Source: Bacteroidia bacterium (lineage in GTDB: Bacteria > Bacteroidota > Bacteroidia > J057). Taken from it: a stretch of DNA of 59,582 bases. The number at the start of each line of letters is the position of its first letter. Positions within the stretch are counted from its first letter, which is position 1. A program made the translations under genes and the position numbers. Location of the stretch: contig JANQTF010000147.1 of NCBI GenBank assembly GCA_030731845.1, positions 41,798 through 101,379 on the forward strand, read 5' to 3'. The notes under the pieces were generated by a model. That model was not told the origin of the DNA. It worked only from the letters and a program-made list of their open reading frames with translations, and did not search any database. Positions 18,045 to 26,998 of the stretch are shown here, one piece after another.

Positions 18045-20237
18045 GTGGATCAACAATTGACAATCGCTCCGGAAGACCTCACCCAACCTCTCAAGAGGTA
18101 TTTTGGTTATGATCATTTTCGCGGAGAGCAGGAAAACGTCGTTCGTAACGTCCTCGCAAAGAAGAACACCTTTGTGATCATGCCTACAGGCGCTGGTAAG
18201 TCTTTGTGCTATCAGCTCCCGGCAGTCATCATGGATGGCACAGCGCTGGTCATTTCTCCGCTCATCGCCCTGATGAAAAATCAGGTGGATCAGCTCCAGG
18301 CTTTTGGGATTGAGGCTGGATTCCTCAACTCTTCCATGAATCGCAACGATTATGAGGCGGTGAGGCAGAAAGTACTTAGCCAAACACTCAAGCTGCTCTA
18401 CGTAGCACCGGAGTCGCTTGTGAAGGAAGAGTTTGTGGATTTTCTCAAACAGGCCAAGGTAAGTTTCCTTGCCGTGGATGAGGCCCACTGTATCTCCGAG
18501 TGGGGCCATGATTTCCGCCCGGAATATCGCCGCATCAAAGAAGTCATCGGAAAGCTTGGGGATATCCCCATCATTGCCCTCACCGCTACGGCTACGCCCA
18601 AAGTGCGGCAAGACATTTTGCACAACCTCCATGTGGAAAGTGCCGATGTATTCCTCACAAGCTTCAACCGAGATAACCTCTACTACGAAATCAGACCCAA
18701 AATCTCAGGTCAACACACTACGACTGAGATTATTAAATATATCAAGCAAAACGCCAATAAATCTGGCATCATATACTGCCTGAGCCGCAGAAAAGTAGAA
18801 GAAACCGCCGAGGTTCTCAATGTCAACGGGATCAAGGCCGTGCCCTATCACGCAGGACTCGACCCCAATACCCGCTCCCGGCATCAAGACATGTTTCTCA
18901 ATGAAGAAACAAACGTGGTGGTAGCCACCATTGCTTTTGGTATGGGGATCGACAAACCCGATGTGCGTTTTGTCATTCACTACGACGTGCCCAAAAGCAT
19001 TGAAAGCTACTATCAGGAAACTGGCCGGGCAGGTCGCGATGGATTGGAGGGTAATTGTATCCTGTTTTACGATTTCAATGATATCGTAAAACTGGAAAAA
19101 TTCATGAAAGACAAGCCCGTGAGCGAACGGGAGTCAGGTAGGGCATTGCTCTATGAGATGGCTGCCTTTGCAGAATCAGGCGCCTGTCGTCGCAAGATGA
19201 TGCTCCACTATTTTGGAGAGACCTTTGATGCATCCAAGTGCAATCACATGTGCGACAATTGCCGGAATCCGAAGGAAACCTACGATGCCACCAAAGATGC
19301 CACCCTCGCGCTCACAGCTGTGGAGAAAATTGGGACCAACTTTGGTGTTCCTCATCTTGTCTTGATCTTGAGAGGCTCTGCCAATCAGGCGGTTCAGCTT
19401 TATGAGCACGACAAGCTCTCCGTTCATGGCAAAGGAAAAGACTATTCCGAAAAAGAATGGAAGGCAATCATTAGCCAACTGATTATTCAGGATTATCTCA
19501 GCAAAGATATCGAGCAGTATGGCGCCATCAGCCTGAGCAGAAAAGGGAAGAAGTTCCTCGATATGCCTACCAAACTGCAGTTATTTAAGTACCGCGATTT
19601 TGAAGAGATGAATCAGGACCTCGTTCCTGTAGAAACCTTTAAAACCTATGATGAAGAACTCTTTGCCGAATTAAGGGTTCTGCTCAAAAAAATTGCGCGG
19701 GAAAAAAATATCCCTCCTTATGTGATCTTCCAGGATCCGTCATTGGAAGACATGGCAACCAAGTATCCCGTTTCTATGGCCGAGTTTCAAAACATCACGG
19801 GCGTGGGACAAGGGAAGGCGCAGAAATTTGCAGCCCCTTTTATCAAACACATCTCTGAGTATGTAGAAACTCGTGGAATCGAGCGTACGGCAGAGGTAGT
19901 GGTAAAGTCGGCAGCAAGAAAATCTATGAACAAGCTCTTTATTATTCAACACGTGGATCGCCGCACCCCACTAGACCAAATAGCCAGTATTAAAGGCTTG
20001 GAGTACGGTGAACTTCTGGAGAATATCGAGCAGATTGTGTATTCAGGTACCAAGTTGAACCTGGACTATTATATCGAAGATCAAATCGACGAAGATAAAA
20101 TTGAAGAGATCTACGATTATTTTATGAGCTCTGACACAGACGATCTCAGCATCGCAGAAAAGGAACTAGGGGGGGATTACACCCTCAACGAAATCCGGTT
20201 GGTGAGGCTAAAATTTATCTCTGAGGTCGGAAACTAA
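18045..20237 (+). CDS. recQ: ATP-dependent DNA helicase RecQ
   Basis: A 730-residue superfamily 2 helicase that unwinds DNA 3' to 5' in recombination repair. Motif I is MPTGAGKSLCYQLP (about 46-59), motif II is DEAH (about 145), motif VI is QETGRAGRDG. The zinc module is present (CRRKMMLHYF... followed by CNHMCDNC, about 382-407), then the winged helix, and an HRDC-like segment at about 555-605. An extra C-terminal helical extension (about 640-730) is common in Bacteroidota RecQ. The frame opens with GTG at 18045; no upstream ATG is in frame, so GTG is the likely start. Confidence 0.95.
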   Translation: MDQQLTIAPEDLTQPLKRYFGYDHFRGEQENVVRNVLAKKNTFVIMPTGAGKSLCYQLPAVIMDGTALVISPLIALMKNQVDQLQAFGIEAGFLNSSMNRNDYEAVRQKVLSQTLKLLYVAPESLVKEEFVDFLKQAKVSFLAVDEAHCISEWGHDFRPEYRRIKEVIGKLGDIPIIALTATATPKVRQDILHNLHVESADVFLTSFNRDNLYYEIRPKISGQHTTTEIIKYIKQNANKSGIIYCLSRRKVEETAEVLNVNGIKAVPYHAGLDPNTRSRHQDMFLNEETNVVVATIAFGMGIDKPDVRFVIHYDVPKSIESYYQETGRAGRDGLEGNCILFYDFNDIVKLEKFMKDKPVSERESGRALLYEMAAFAESGACRRKMMLHYFGETFDASKCNHMCDNCRNPKETYDATKDATLALTAVEKIGTNFGVPHLVLILRGSANQAVQLYEHDKLSVHGKGKDYSEKEWKAIISQLIIQDYLSKDIEQYGAISLSRKGKKFLDMPTKLQLFKYRDFEEMNQDLVPVETFKTYDEELFAELRVLLKKIAREKNIPPYVIFQDPSLEDMATKYPVSMAEFQNITGVGQGKAQKFAAPFIKHISEYVETRGIERTAEVVVKSAARKSMNKLFIIQHVDRRTPLDQIASIKGLEYGELLENIEQIVYSGTKLNLDYYIEDQIDEDKIEEIYDYFMSSDTDDLSIAEKELGGDYTLNEIRLVRLKFISEVGN

Positions 20238-20253
20238 GCGTTACACCCCATCA

Positions 20254-20289
20254 TTTGTTTCCTTTGTCGCTGGCAGATCGTAGATTTGC
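20254..20289 (+). promoter_or_regulatory. Bacteroidota-type promoter for the 20319 gene
   Basis: TTTG at 20254-20257 and an exact TAnnTTTG element (TAGATTTGC, 20281-20289) are separated by 23 bp. The start codon is 30 bp beyond the -7 element. The spacing is slightly long for the consensus. Confidence 0.5.
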
Positions 20290-20318
20290 TTTCCAAGATC
20301 ATTTGACCCTTCGTAGCT

Positions 20319-20870
20319 ATGGATATTGTAAAGGAGCTCCAACAATTGGAGGATAAATTTTATGGAGAGTGGGAAGAGGACAAAAATGCCCTCCTAACCG
20401 CCCTGACCAAGCTTCACCTCGAAGCCGCTGAAGATCACGATTCTTTCAGTAGGTTTCTTGTGCAGAGCGCCGACATGTTTGGAGGAATTTATATTCCTTA
20501 CCTCTTTTGGGACAAGCTCGCCTACTTCCTCGATGCCGAGGAGCAGCGCACCTATCTGCAAGACCTGATGATGAAGTTTGCTGACTCTAATTTTGAGGAG
20601 GACGAGCAATCCAAAATGAAGCTCCTCTTGGTCGTTTATTTTGCCAAAGAAAAAGAGTTTGAGATCAACAAGATCCGGGCGATGATTATTGAAAAATCTC
20701 ACCCCGCCGTGAAAGAATATTATCTGAAGCTGCTGAATTTTACCGAAAAAAATCAGAAGGCGACAGACATGTATTGTGAGAAATTCGTGCTTCTGAAAGA
20801 TATTCACCCCGACTTTGATCTCCTTGGGTTGCCAATCACCCAATTAAAGGAGAAACTTCAGGAAGCATAG
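20319..20870 (+). CDS. conserved-looking helical protein of unknown function
   Basis: A 183-residue acidic cytosolic protein, predicted almost entirely alpha-helical. No signal peptide or transmembrane segment is present, and I recognise no family. Charged heptad-like stretches (ELQQLEDKFYGEWEEDK, and the C-terminal ITQLKEKLQEA) suggest helical bundles. It lies 81 bp after recQ but has its own promoter-like sequence and its own strong terminator, so it is probably an independent unit. Codon usage does not differ visibly from its neighbours. Confidence 0.7.
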   Translation: MDIVKELQQLEDKFYGEWEEDKNALLTALTKLHLEAAEDHDSFSRFLVQSADMFGGIYIPYLFWDKLAYFLDAEEQRTYLQDLMMKFADSNFEEDEQSKMKLLLVVYFAKEKEFEINKIRAMIIEKSHPAVKEYYLKLLNFTEKNQKATDMYCEKFVLLKDIHPDFDLLGLPITQLKEKLQEA

Positions 20871-20888
20871 ACGACATTCTGTACTTAT

Positions 20889-20926
20889 ACAAGAAAAGCC
20901 AGGCCATTTTGCCTGGCTTTTCTTGT
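20889..20926 (+). terminator. strong terminator after the 20319 gene
   Basis: A perfect 16-bp stem (20889-20904 with 20911-20926) has a six-base loop. The right arm is T-rich (CTTTTCTTGT). It lies 18 bp after the stop codon. Confidence 0.85.
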
Positions 20927-21037
20927 ATTGGCCGCCGCCTGTTTTGGATGTAATGTTATGAGCACTTGAGCATTGGGATATCGGGTTTCCCTGCCTTCCT
21001 TACATCACTAACCACAAGTCTTCGCCATCTATCAGGG

Positions 21038-21586
21038 ATGAACACCAACCTAACTGCCACCACCTTTCTTGCTCTCTCTCAATCCCCTCTCCTGCGTGAA
21101 GTATGGAGCCGTTATTTAGAAGAAAAAACAGAAGACGAAACTGCTAATCCTGAAGAAGTAGTATCTCTTGACGCAAGCTGTCTTCCTATCGAAGACCTGT
21201 CGGATTTTACCATTTTTAAGAACCTCCGGACGCTAGATCTTAGTTTTTCGGCCGTGAGGGATTTATCTCCACTCGCAGACATGCCTTTTCTGGAAGAACT
21301 ACATCTCACCTTCCATATTGGCGGGGTTCTTCTTGGCTTAGAAAAGTTGGCCCATCTCCGCATTCTCGACCTCTCCTACCCCCGATCAGCTATTCGTGAA
21401 CTCGACAGGGTCAGCGATCTCGATAATCTGGAGGAGCTCTACATGAATGGATGTGGTGTGCGTACCGTTGCCCACGTCGTGCCGTTGGAGAAGCTGCGAA
21501 TTCTCACACTTTCCTTCAACTGCATTCCCAAGGCTGAGAGAGACGCTTTCAGGGTATTGAGTCCCGCTTGCGCCCTTCTGGACTAG
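21038..21586 (+). CDS. leucine-rich repeat protein
   Basis: A 182-residue protein with about five leucine-rich repeats of the bacterial type: LDASCLPIEDLSDFTIF, LRTLDLSFSAVRDLSPLADM, LEELHLTF, LRILDLSY, LEELYMNGCGVRTV and LRILTLSFN. ATG 21038 is preferred to an upstream TTG because the first 24 residues of the longer form are not repeat-like. There is no clear signal peptide, so it is probably cytosolic. LRR proteins mediate protein-protein contacts; the partner is unknown. It converges with rsfS. Confidence 0.8.
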   Translation: MNTNLTATTFLALSQSPLLREVWSRYLEEKTEDETANPEEVVSLDASCLPIEDLSDFTIFKNLRTLDLSFSAVRDLSPLADMPFLEELHLTFHIGGVLLGLEKLAHLRILDLSYPRSAIRELDRVSDLDNLEELYMNGCGVRTVAHVVPLEKLRILTLSFNCIPKAERDAFRVLSPACALLD

Positions 21587-21604
21587 CACTAGCCGCCTAT
21601 CCTG

Positions 21605-21973
21605 CTACATGTCTTCAAAGCGATCGACCTTGGCATCTCCCCAGAGACGCTCAAGCTGATAAAACTCGCGTTTATCTTTCAGGAATATGTGTACCACCAC
21701 ATTTACATAGTCCACCAGCACCCACTCTCCCGCTTGCACTCCTTCCTTGGCAAAAGGAATCTCAAATGCCTCCTTCTTCATAACCTTGAGAACGGAGTCT
21801 GCCAAAGCCTGCACGTGTGTGTTGGAGGTGCCAGTGCAGATGATGAAAAAATCAGTGACAGAACCATCAGATTTGCGCAAATCCATGCGCACGATATTTT
21901 TTCCTTTAATTTCCTGAAGGGCTTGCACAGCAACTTCGGAGAGCGCCTGCGCATCCAGCGCGATTTTCGTCAT
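21605..21973 (-). CDS. rsfS: ribosome silencing factor RsfS
   Basis: A 122-residue DUF143/RsfS protein that binds ribosomal protein uL14 and blocks joining of the ribosomal subunits in starvation. Family hallmarks are KGKNIVRMDLRK, DFFIICTGTSNTHVQALAD and EWVLVDYVNVVVHIF near the C-terminus. Length is normal. It is divergent from birA, with 132 bp between the starts; this pairing is common in Bacteroidota. Confidence 0.95.
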   Translation of the reverse strand: MTKIALDAQALSEVAVQALQEIKGKNIVRMDLRKSDGSVTDFFIICTGTSNTHVQALADSVLKVMKKEAFEIPFAKEGVQAGEWVLVDYVNVVVHIFLKDKREFYQLERLWGDAKVDRFEDM

Positions 21974-21997
21974 GCAGTAGATGTATAGTTATTTTTA

Positions 21998-22005
21998 CAA
22001 AAGTA
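21998..22005 (-). promoter_or_regulatory. -7 element of the rsfS promoter
   Basis: TACTTTTG on the minus strand is an exact TAnnTTTG match 25 bp upstream of the rsfS start. No matching TTTG was found at the ideal -33 distance. Confidence 0.4.
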
Positions 22006-22105
22006 AGAAAATACCGGTGCCGTATGAGAACAATACGCTTGATTTGATTTCCGGGATTCGGCACTTGTGCATAAGTTAGCAGTTTCCGGCATAAAGTAGG
22101 CCCCT

Positions 22106-22903
22106 ATGCATGAATTTAATGAGTGGCTGCAGGCAAAGAAGAAAGCTGGTATTTCCCTTCAGAATTTGAATGGAGGGTTTCATTACCAAAGATCTTTGCC
22201 TTCGACCAACTTGCTGGCGATGGAGAAATTGGCGGCTGGATCGCAAGAAGGAACCATTGTCCTGACTGATCATCAGACCAGAGGGCGTGGGCAGCAGGGC
22301 ACGACCTGGGAAAGTGCCGATGCTGAAAATCTCACATTCAGCATCATTCTCAGACCTGTTCACATCGAGCACAGATTATTTGCTCTTAGCAAAATGGTGG
22401 CACTCGCTGTGCAGGATGCTCTCTCTGCTGCTTGTCCCAACGAAGAGGTCCTCATCAAATGGCCCAATGATATTCTCCTGAACCGAAAAAAAGTAGCAGG
22501 AATCCTCATTGAAAACCAATGGGAGGGCGGGCGAATCAAAGGCACCGTGGCAGGGATCGGACTGAATGTGAATCAGGTCAGTTTTTCCTCCGACCTTGCC
22601 AATAAAGCAACTTCTATAGCACTCAGTACTGGCCACTCTTTTGAGCGAAAACAGCTGCTTTGGCAGCTCGTGGCTTCCCTTGAGAAGTGGTATGAAACCC
22701 TGTACGAACTCAGTGTCAACGTGCTTGACAGACAATATTTGTCCGTGCTATATGGCTACCATGAACCCGTGGCCATACGCTGGGAGGGGGGAGAGGGGAG
22801 CTACCCCCTGCTTGGTGTCAATGATCGTGGACATATAGCCGTGCAACTTCCTGGAGAAATTCGCCACTTTGACCTCAAAGAGATTGAATTTCTCCTGCCA
22901 TGA
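22106..22903 (+). CDS. birA: biotin-[acetyl-CoA-carboxylase] ligase
   Basis: A 265-residue class I biotin protein ligase, lacking the N-terminal DNA-binding domain of E. coli BirA, so it should not be a repressor. It activates biotin with ATP and attaches it to the carboxylase carrier protein. Motifs are STNLLAMEKL, the biotinyl-AMP loop GRGQQGTTW, KWPNDILL, KVAGILIEN and GIGLNVNQ. The C-terminal SH3-like cap is present. Its stop overlaps the coaX start by four bases (ATGA), so the two are translationally coupled. Confidence 0.95.
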   Translation: MHEFNEWLQAKKKAGISLQNLNGGFHYQRSLPSTNLLAMEKLAAGSQEGTIVLTDHQTRGRGQQGTTWESADAENLTFSIILRPVHIEHRLFALSKMVALAVQDALSAACPNEEVLIKWPNDILLNRKKVAGILIENQWEGGRIKGTVAGIGLNVNQVSFSSDLANKATSIALSTGHSFERKQLLWQLVASLEKWYETLYELSVNVLDRQYLSVLYGYHEPVAIRWEGGEGSYPLLGVNDRGHIAVQLPGEIRHFDLKEIEFLLP

Positions 22904-23652
22904 GTGATATTCTCGCCGTAGATACAGGAAACACCCGGACAAAAATGGCCCTGATTCATTCAGATGGGACTTTTCTGAAGCACAAAATCTGTCGCACGCC
23001 CGACGCGCCCTCCGTCGCCATTTCCTGGCTAGAAGGTCATGCTGGCCCACTGATGCTGGGTTGGCTCAGCACCTCTGCCGCCTGGGACACACAGGCATGG
23101 GCGCCAATCGCAAAGCGTCTCCATATCCAGATTGTTCAGATTCACCCGGAGCATGGCTGGCCATTTGCCCATGATTACGCCACACCTCACACGCTGGGGG
23201 CCGATCGTTTTGCAGGAATTGTGGCTGCATGCAACCTCTCCCCCGCCAAGCCCGTCTTGGTGGTGGACGCAGGAACTGCCATCACCTATGATGTGGCGAC
23301 TGCTGAGCCAAGGTATCTGGGAGGTGCCATTTCACCAGGCTTGCAGATGAGGTACGACGCGCTGCATCATTTCACCGCCAAGTTGCCTCATCTTCGAAAA
23401 GAAGGAGATGCACCCCTCATTGGAAATTCTACCACCCAAAGTCTCAAAGCTGGCGTAGAAACAGCGATTGTAAAGGAAGTGCAGGGCATGATAGATGCCT
23501 ATCGGAAGGAAATGGGAGCATCGCTCCAGGTCTTCCTCACAGGAGGTGATGCACTTTACTTTGAAAAGCAGTTGAAAAACGTCAATTTTGCCGACGCTTC
23601 GCTCGTTTTGCGCGGGATTTATTTCATACTCAAGCACATAGCTTCAACATGA
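22900..23652 (+). CDS. coaX: type III pantothenate kinase
   Basis: A 250-residue enzyme of the ASKHA fold that catalyses the first step of coenzyme A synthesis. It has the N-terminal phosphate motif DTGNTRTKMAL, GADRFAGIVAA, DAGTAITYD and PGLQMRYDALHHFTAKLP. Type III enzymes use a monovalent cation and are not feedback-inhibited by CoA. It overlaps birA upstream and the outer-membrane protein gene downstream (ATGA), so the three form one operon. Confidence 0.95.
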   Translation: MSDILAVDTGNTRTKMALIHSDGTFLKHKICRTPDAPSVAISWLEGHAGPLMLGWLSTSAAWDTQAWAPIAKRLHIQIVQIHPEHGWPFAHDYATPHTLGADRFAGIVAACNLSPAKPVLVVDAGTAITYDVATAEPRYLGGAISPGLQMRYDALHHFTAKLPHLRKEGDAPLIGNSTTQSLKAGVETAIVKEVQGMIDAYRKEMGASLQVFLTGGDALYFEKQLKNVNFADASLVLRGIYFILKHIAST

Positions 23653-24950
23653 TCATTCGGATTCTTTTCACAATGGCCCTTTTGGGAACAGGCGCCTTCT
23701 CGCTTTTTGCCCAAGAGCTCACCATTAGTCCCTATTCCCGCTACGCAATTGGTGATATTCTCAGCGCTACCACCACCCGAAATGCTGCCATGGGGGGCAT
23801 TTCGGTTGCCAGTGACAATTATTTTTCCATCAATCGGGTCAACCCCGCGAGTTATGGAGATATCTATTTCACGACCATGGATGTCTCTGCCTTTTGGCAG
23901 GCTTCTCAGCTTAGCACAAGCCAGAGCACCGGAACCCGTTACACCGCAGGCATTCAGAATGCTGCATTTGCTTTTCCTTCCAACAACAATATTGTCCTCA
24001 CTATGGGGTTCTCCCCTTATTCTAGTGTGGGTTATGAAATCACAGATCGGTCTCCCCTCATTGTTGGTGACTCTAGCTACACCCAGGAAAATACCTACAG
24101 CGCAAGCGGGGGCCTCAATCAGGCATTTGTAGGTGCGGCAATTAGGCTGTTTCAACGCAAGCTCCGTATTGGGGTGAATGCGCAGTATAACTTCGGCAAC
24201 ACCCAATACACCTGGAGATCCATTGTGTATCGCCGGGATTCTCTCCTGGCTCCCGAGTTCTTCCCGCTTAGCACCCTTCAAGATGTTTATGTGAATGGCT
24301 GGATCGGAACCCTCGGCTTTATTTATGAAGATACCCTCAGCCTCGCCAAGCGCACTACATTTCGAGTAGGAGGCATGGTGGACTACACCCTTGGTATGGA
24401 TGGAGATCGGTTCACCCAGGTAAGCAATGGGATTGTGGGAGATACCCTCGGCGGACTTGAGCTGGGAAATGTCGTCGTTCCTCCAAGATTTGGCCTTGGA
24501 TTTATGGTTAATCGTTTTGCACACTGGTCCATTGGTGCCGATGTGAAATATCAGGACTGGTCTAAGTTTCAGTATTTTAATGAAAATAGCGACCTGGGAA
24601 AAGATATTCGGGTATCACTCGGGGCAGAAATCACCCCGGACGTGGAGTCTCCCAACTATCTCAAACGGATAGACTACCGCGTTGGTGGATACTACAATCA
24701 GACCTACCTCCGTTTTGACGGAAAACCCGTGACAGATTATGGTGTCACCTTAGGCATAGGTCTTCCTGCCGATGCCAAGGGCAACTCCAGGTTTAATCGG
24801 GGCAGAACGGTTTCGAGAATCAACATCAGCGCTGAGCTAGGGAGAAAAGGAAACCTGGCCAGTGACCTTCCGCTGCAGGAATTATATGCCCGTGTGAGAA
24901 TTGGCGCGACCATCAACGACCGTTGGTTTATCCGTCGGGTAGTGGACTAA
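23649..24950 (+). CDS. outer-membrane beta-barrel protein (FadL/PorV-like)
   Basis: A 433-residue exported protein. Residues 1-22 form a signal peptide ending SLFAQE. The N-terminus ISPYSRYAIGDI...NAAMGGISVA is typical of Bacteroidota FadL-like barrels; the remainder alternates strands (YFTTMDVSAFWQAS, VLTMGFSPYSSVGYEI, RIGVNAQYNFGNTQY) with an aromatic girdle. The start overlaps the coaX stop. The family probably forms an outer-membrane channel, but its substrate is unknown. This gene following coaX is a recurrent arrangement in Bacteroidota. Confidence 0.8.
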   Translation: MIIRILFTMALLGTGAFSLFAQELTISPYSRYAIGDILSATTTRNAAMGGISVASDNYFSINRVNPASYGDIYFTTMDVSAFWQASQLSTSQSTGTRYTAGIQNAAFAFPSNNNIVLTMGFSPYSSVGYEITDRSPLIVGDSSYTQENTYSASGGLNQAFVGAAIRLFQRKLRIGVNAQYNFGNTQYTWRSIVYRRDSLLAPEFFPLSTLQDVYVNGWIGTLGFIYEDTLSLAKRTTFRVGGMVDYTLGMDGDRFTQVSNGIVGDTLGGLELGNVVVPPRFGLGFMVNRFAHWSIGADVKYQDWSKFQYFNENSDLGKDIRVSLGAEITPDVESPNYLKRIDYRVGGYYNQTYLRFDGKPVTDYGVTLGIGLPADAKGNSRFNRGRTVSRINISAELGRKGNLASDLPLQELYARVRIGATINDRWFIRRVVD

Positions 24951-24963
24951 GGAAGGAAACATC

Positions 24964-26229
24964 ATGAGAAATGTGCTTGGATATCTTGCAGGCGCCTGGC
25001 TGCTGTTGCTTCCTGCGCCAGGCAGCAGCCAACCCTCAGATTTTCAGGCATTTCTACAGGCAAGCCTTCGTCGCGATTATAATGAAGCCCTTCAGGTGCT
25101 CAATAGCCAGGGAGGCAGCACCCTCCAGCAACAGGGTTGGCTGGAAAACAAATCGCTGTTTCTTCTTGATAGCTTGCAAAAAAGCCGGGTTGCGCTGGGC
25201 CCATCGGCCCAGCGTGGCCTGCTTCGCGCCCAAGCGATACTGGCAGCGCTGGATTCTTCCGATTCCGCTACGTGGTTGCGACAGGCCGCTGAGACAGTCT
25301 TGTTTTTTCAGGCTACCCAGCGAGACTCGCTCCTGCCAGTACTGGCGCGCAGCCTTGCCATTCGCCCATATGAGCAGCCACCCGCCCTCTGGCAGGAAAT
25401 GGCCCGAGCCATGCTCGAAAAAATTCCCGCAAACAACCAAGATTGGAATCAGTGGCTTGATGCCTACCAAGTCCTAGACTACGTCTTGATTCAGATGGCT
25501 GTGATCCATCCCGATCAGCAGGAGCTTGCTGCTCGCCGAAGAGAAGAGCTCCAGGCTTTTATCTTTGCCTACGGAGATAGTTGCGCCCTCATTCGTAAGC
25601 GGGAAGCCTCCCGCGTGCAAATGGGATTTGCCACGCCCAAAGAATATGCCCGACTTTTCCTCCTCACCGATATTCAGGAATGCGAGATGGGTGCGACAGA
25701 AGATACCATCCGGCAACGGGCTGCCAACCTCGTTCGGACCCCTTACCTCCTCACGCGAGTTGTGGAGAGCTACCTCAAGCAAGACATCTTTTGGGAGGCA
25801 CAGCGCCTGCTTATGGTAGCGATTGAGGCGGAACCTGATCCGCGGCAAAGATCCGTACTTGAGCTGCGCCTCGCGGGAGTCTATGCCATGAGGCGCAGCT
25901 TTAGATCGGCCAGGCTACATGCTCAAATCGCCAATGAGCTGTATCCGCAATGGGGGAAACCCTGGTTTTTTCTGGCTGATTTGGTGGAATCTTCAGGAGC
26001 AATCTGCGCCCAGAGCGATCTGGAAAGACTGGCTCTTACCTTTCTCGCCATCGACTATACCGAAGAAGCCGCGCAGCACAACCCAGATTTGCAAGAAGAG
26101 GCTGCCAGCCGGATCAGTGTTCTCTCTGCACGCATCCCCCCTCCAGATGAGCTGAGTTTTCTGGGGCTAAAGGTCGGAGACAGAATTCCTGTGTTGTGCT
26201 GGATCAATGAATCCGCTCGTGTGCGCTGA
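24964..26229 (+). CDS. secreted helical-repeat protein of unknown function
   Basis: A 421-residue exported protein with a signal peptide (RNVLGYLAGAWLLLLPAPGSS). The mature part is alpha-helical with TPR-like pairs (FLQASLRRDYNEALQVL, LERLALTFLAIDYTEEAAQ), though a clear consensus is weak. It lies 13 bp after the barrel gene and is the fourth gene of birA-coaX-OMP. In related genomes a TPR gene often stands next to the OMP gene, so this is probably the periplasmic partner of that set. I recognise no enzymatic motif. Confidence 0.7.
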   Translation: MRNVLGYLAGAWLLLLPAPGSSQPSDFQAFLQASLRRDYNEALQVLNSQGGSTLQQQGWLENKSLFLLDSLQKSRVALGPSAQRGLLRAQAILAALDSSDSATWLRQAAETVLFFQATQRDSLLPVLARSLAIRPYEQPPALWQEMARAMLEKIPANNQDWNQWLDAYQVLDYVLIQMAVIHPDQQELAARRREELQAFIFAYGDSCALIRKREASRVQMGFATPKEYARLFLLTDIQECEMGATEDTIRQRAANLVRTPYLLTRVVESYLKQDIFWEAQRLLMVAIEAEPDPRQRSVLELRLAGVYAMRRSFRSARLHAQIANELYPQWGKPWFFLADLVESSGAICAQSDLERLALTFLAIDYTEEAAQHNPDLQEEAASRISVLSARIPPPDELSFLGLKVGDRIPVLCWINESARVR

Positions 26230-26303
26230 AGGAGGCTTGGGTTTCTGTGGAGAAGGAGAGAACAGAGATACGATCAGGAGTTCTTTCCTGTCTAAACAAC
26301 TTG

Positions 26304-26311
26304 TAACTTTG
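26304..26311 (+). promoter_or_regulatory. -7 element upstream of the acyltransferase gene
   Basis: TAACTTTG matches TAnnTTTG exactly and lies 25 bp before ATG 26337. No TTTG is seen at the -33 position. Confidence 0.4.
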
Positions 26312-26336
26312 TTGGCTGCCTTAATAGCAAATCATT

Positions 26337-26984
26337 ATGGAAATTACCTCCAAAACACCTGTTCTTATCGTCGGTACCGGACCCGAGGCCCGTGTGGTGC
26401 TTGATATTGCCAATGCGCTCGACGTGATGGTCTATGGATTTATCACCGATAAAGAGGAGGAGACAAATCTGGAGATCAATGACCTCCTGATTCTGGGGCA
26501 GCTTGGCGACAAGGACGTGGAGACCCTCCTGCAGGATGAATATACCAGAATTGTGATTGCAGTGAAGGAGCATGACAAGCGCATGGAGTGGGTGGCCGAC
26601 CTGTCGAGCAAGTCCGCTGAAATTATCTCCTTTGTGCACCCTTCGGCGATCATTTCTCCTTATGCAAGAATAGGAGATGGCGTGGTGGTTTATCCGGGCG
26701 TCACGATTCTCTCCAACAGCCTGATTGGGGCGCATAGCCTGATCATGAGCGGAACCAACATTGGGGCTGATGTAGAGATCGGGGAATATGTTACCATTGA
26801 ACAAGGGGTGCAGATCGGCGCAGGAGTGGTGATCGATACGGAGTGCTTTGTGGGGGCAGGCGCTGTGGTGCAGCCTGAGGTGGGCATAGGTCGTGAATCG
26901 CTCATTGGAGCAGGCTCTGTAGTCCTGACCGATATTCCAGAAAATGCCACGGCCTTTGGCAATCCGGCCAGGGTTGTAGAGTAA
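26337..26984 (+). CDS. NeuD/PglD-type sugar O-/N-acyltransferase
   Basis: A 215-residue left-handed beta-helix acyltransferase. The N-terminal Rossmann-like PglD domain (VLIVGTGPEARVVLDIAN) is followed from about residue 100 by hexapeptide repeats (IGDGVVVYPGVTILSN, IGADVEIGEYVTIEQG, IGAGVVIDTECFVGAG). Members transfer acetyl groups to sugar nucleotides for surface polysaccharides or sialic acid. There is no neighbouring glycosyltransferase or polysaccharide cluster, so the acceptor is unknown. It converges with the PBP gene, 14 bp away. Confidence 0.88.
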   Translation: MEITSKTPVLIVGTGPEARVVLDIANALDVMVYGFITDKEEETNLEINDLLILGQLGDKDVETLLQDEYTRIVIAVKEHDKRMEWVADLSSKSAEIISFVHPSAIISPYARIGDGVVVYPGVTILSNSLIGAHSLIMSGTNIGADVEIGEYVTIEQGVQIGAGVVIDTECFVGAGAVVQPEVGIGRESLIGAGSVVLTDIPENATAFGNPARVVE

Positions 26985-26998
26985 CGAGCAAAAAAGCC

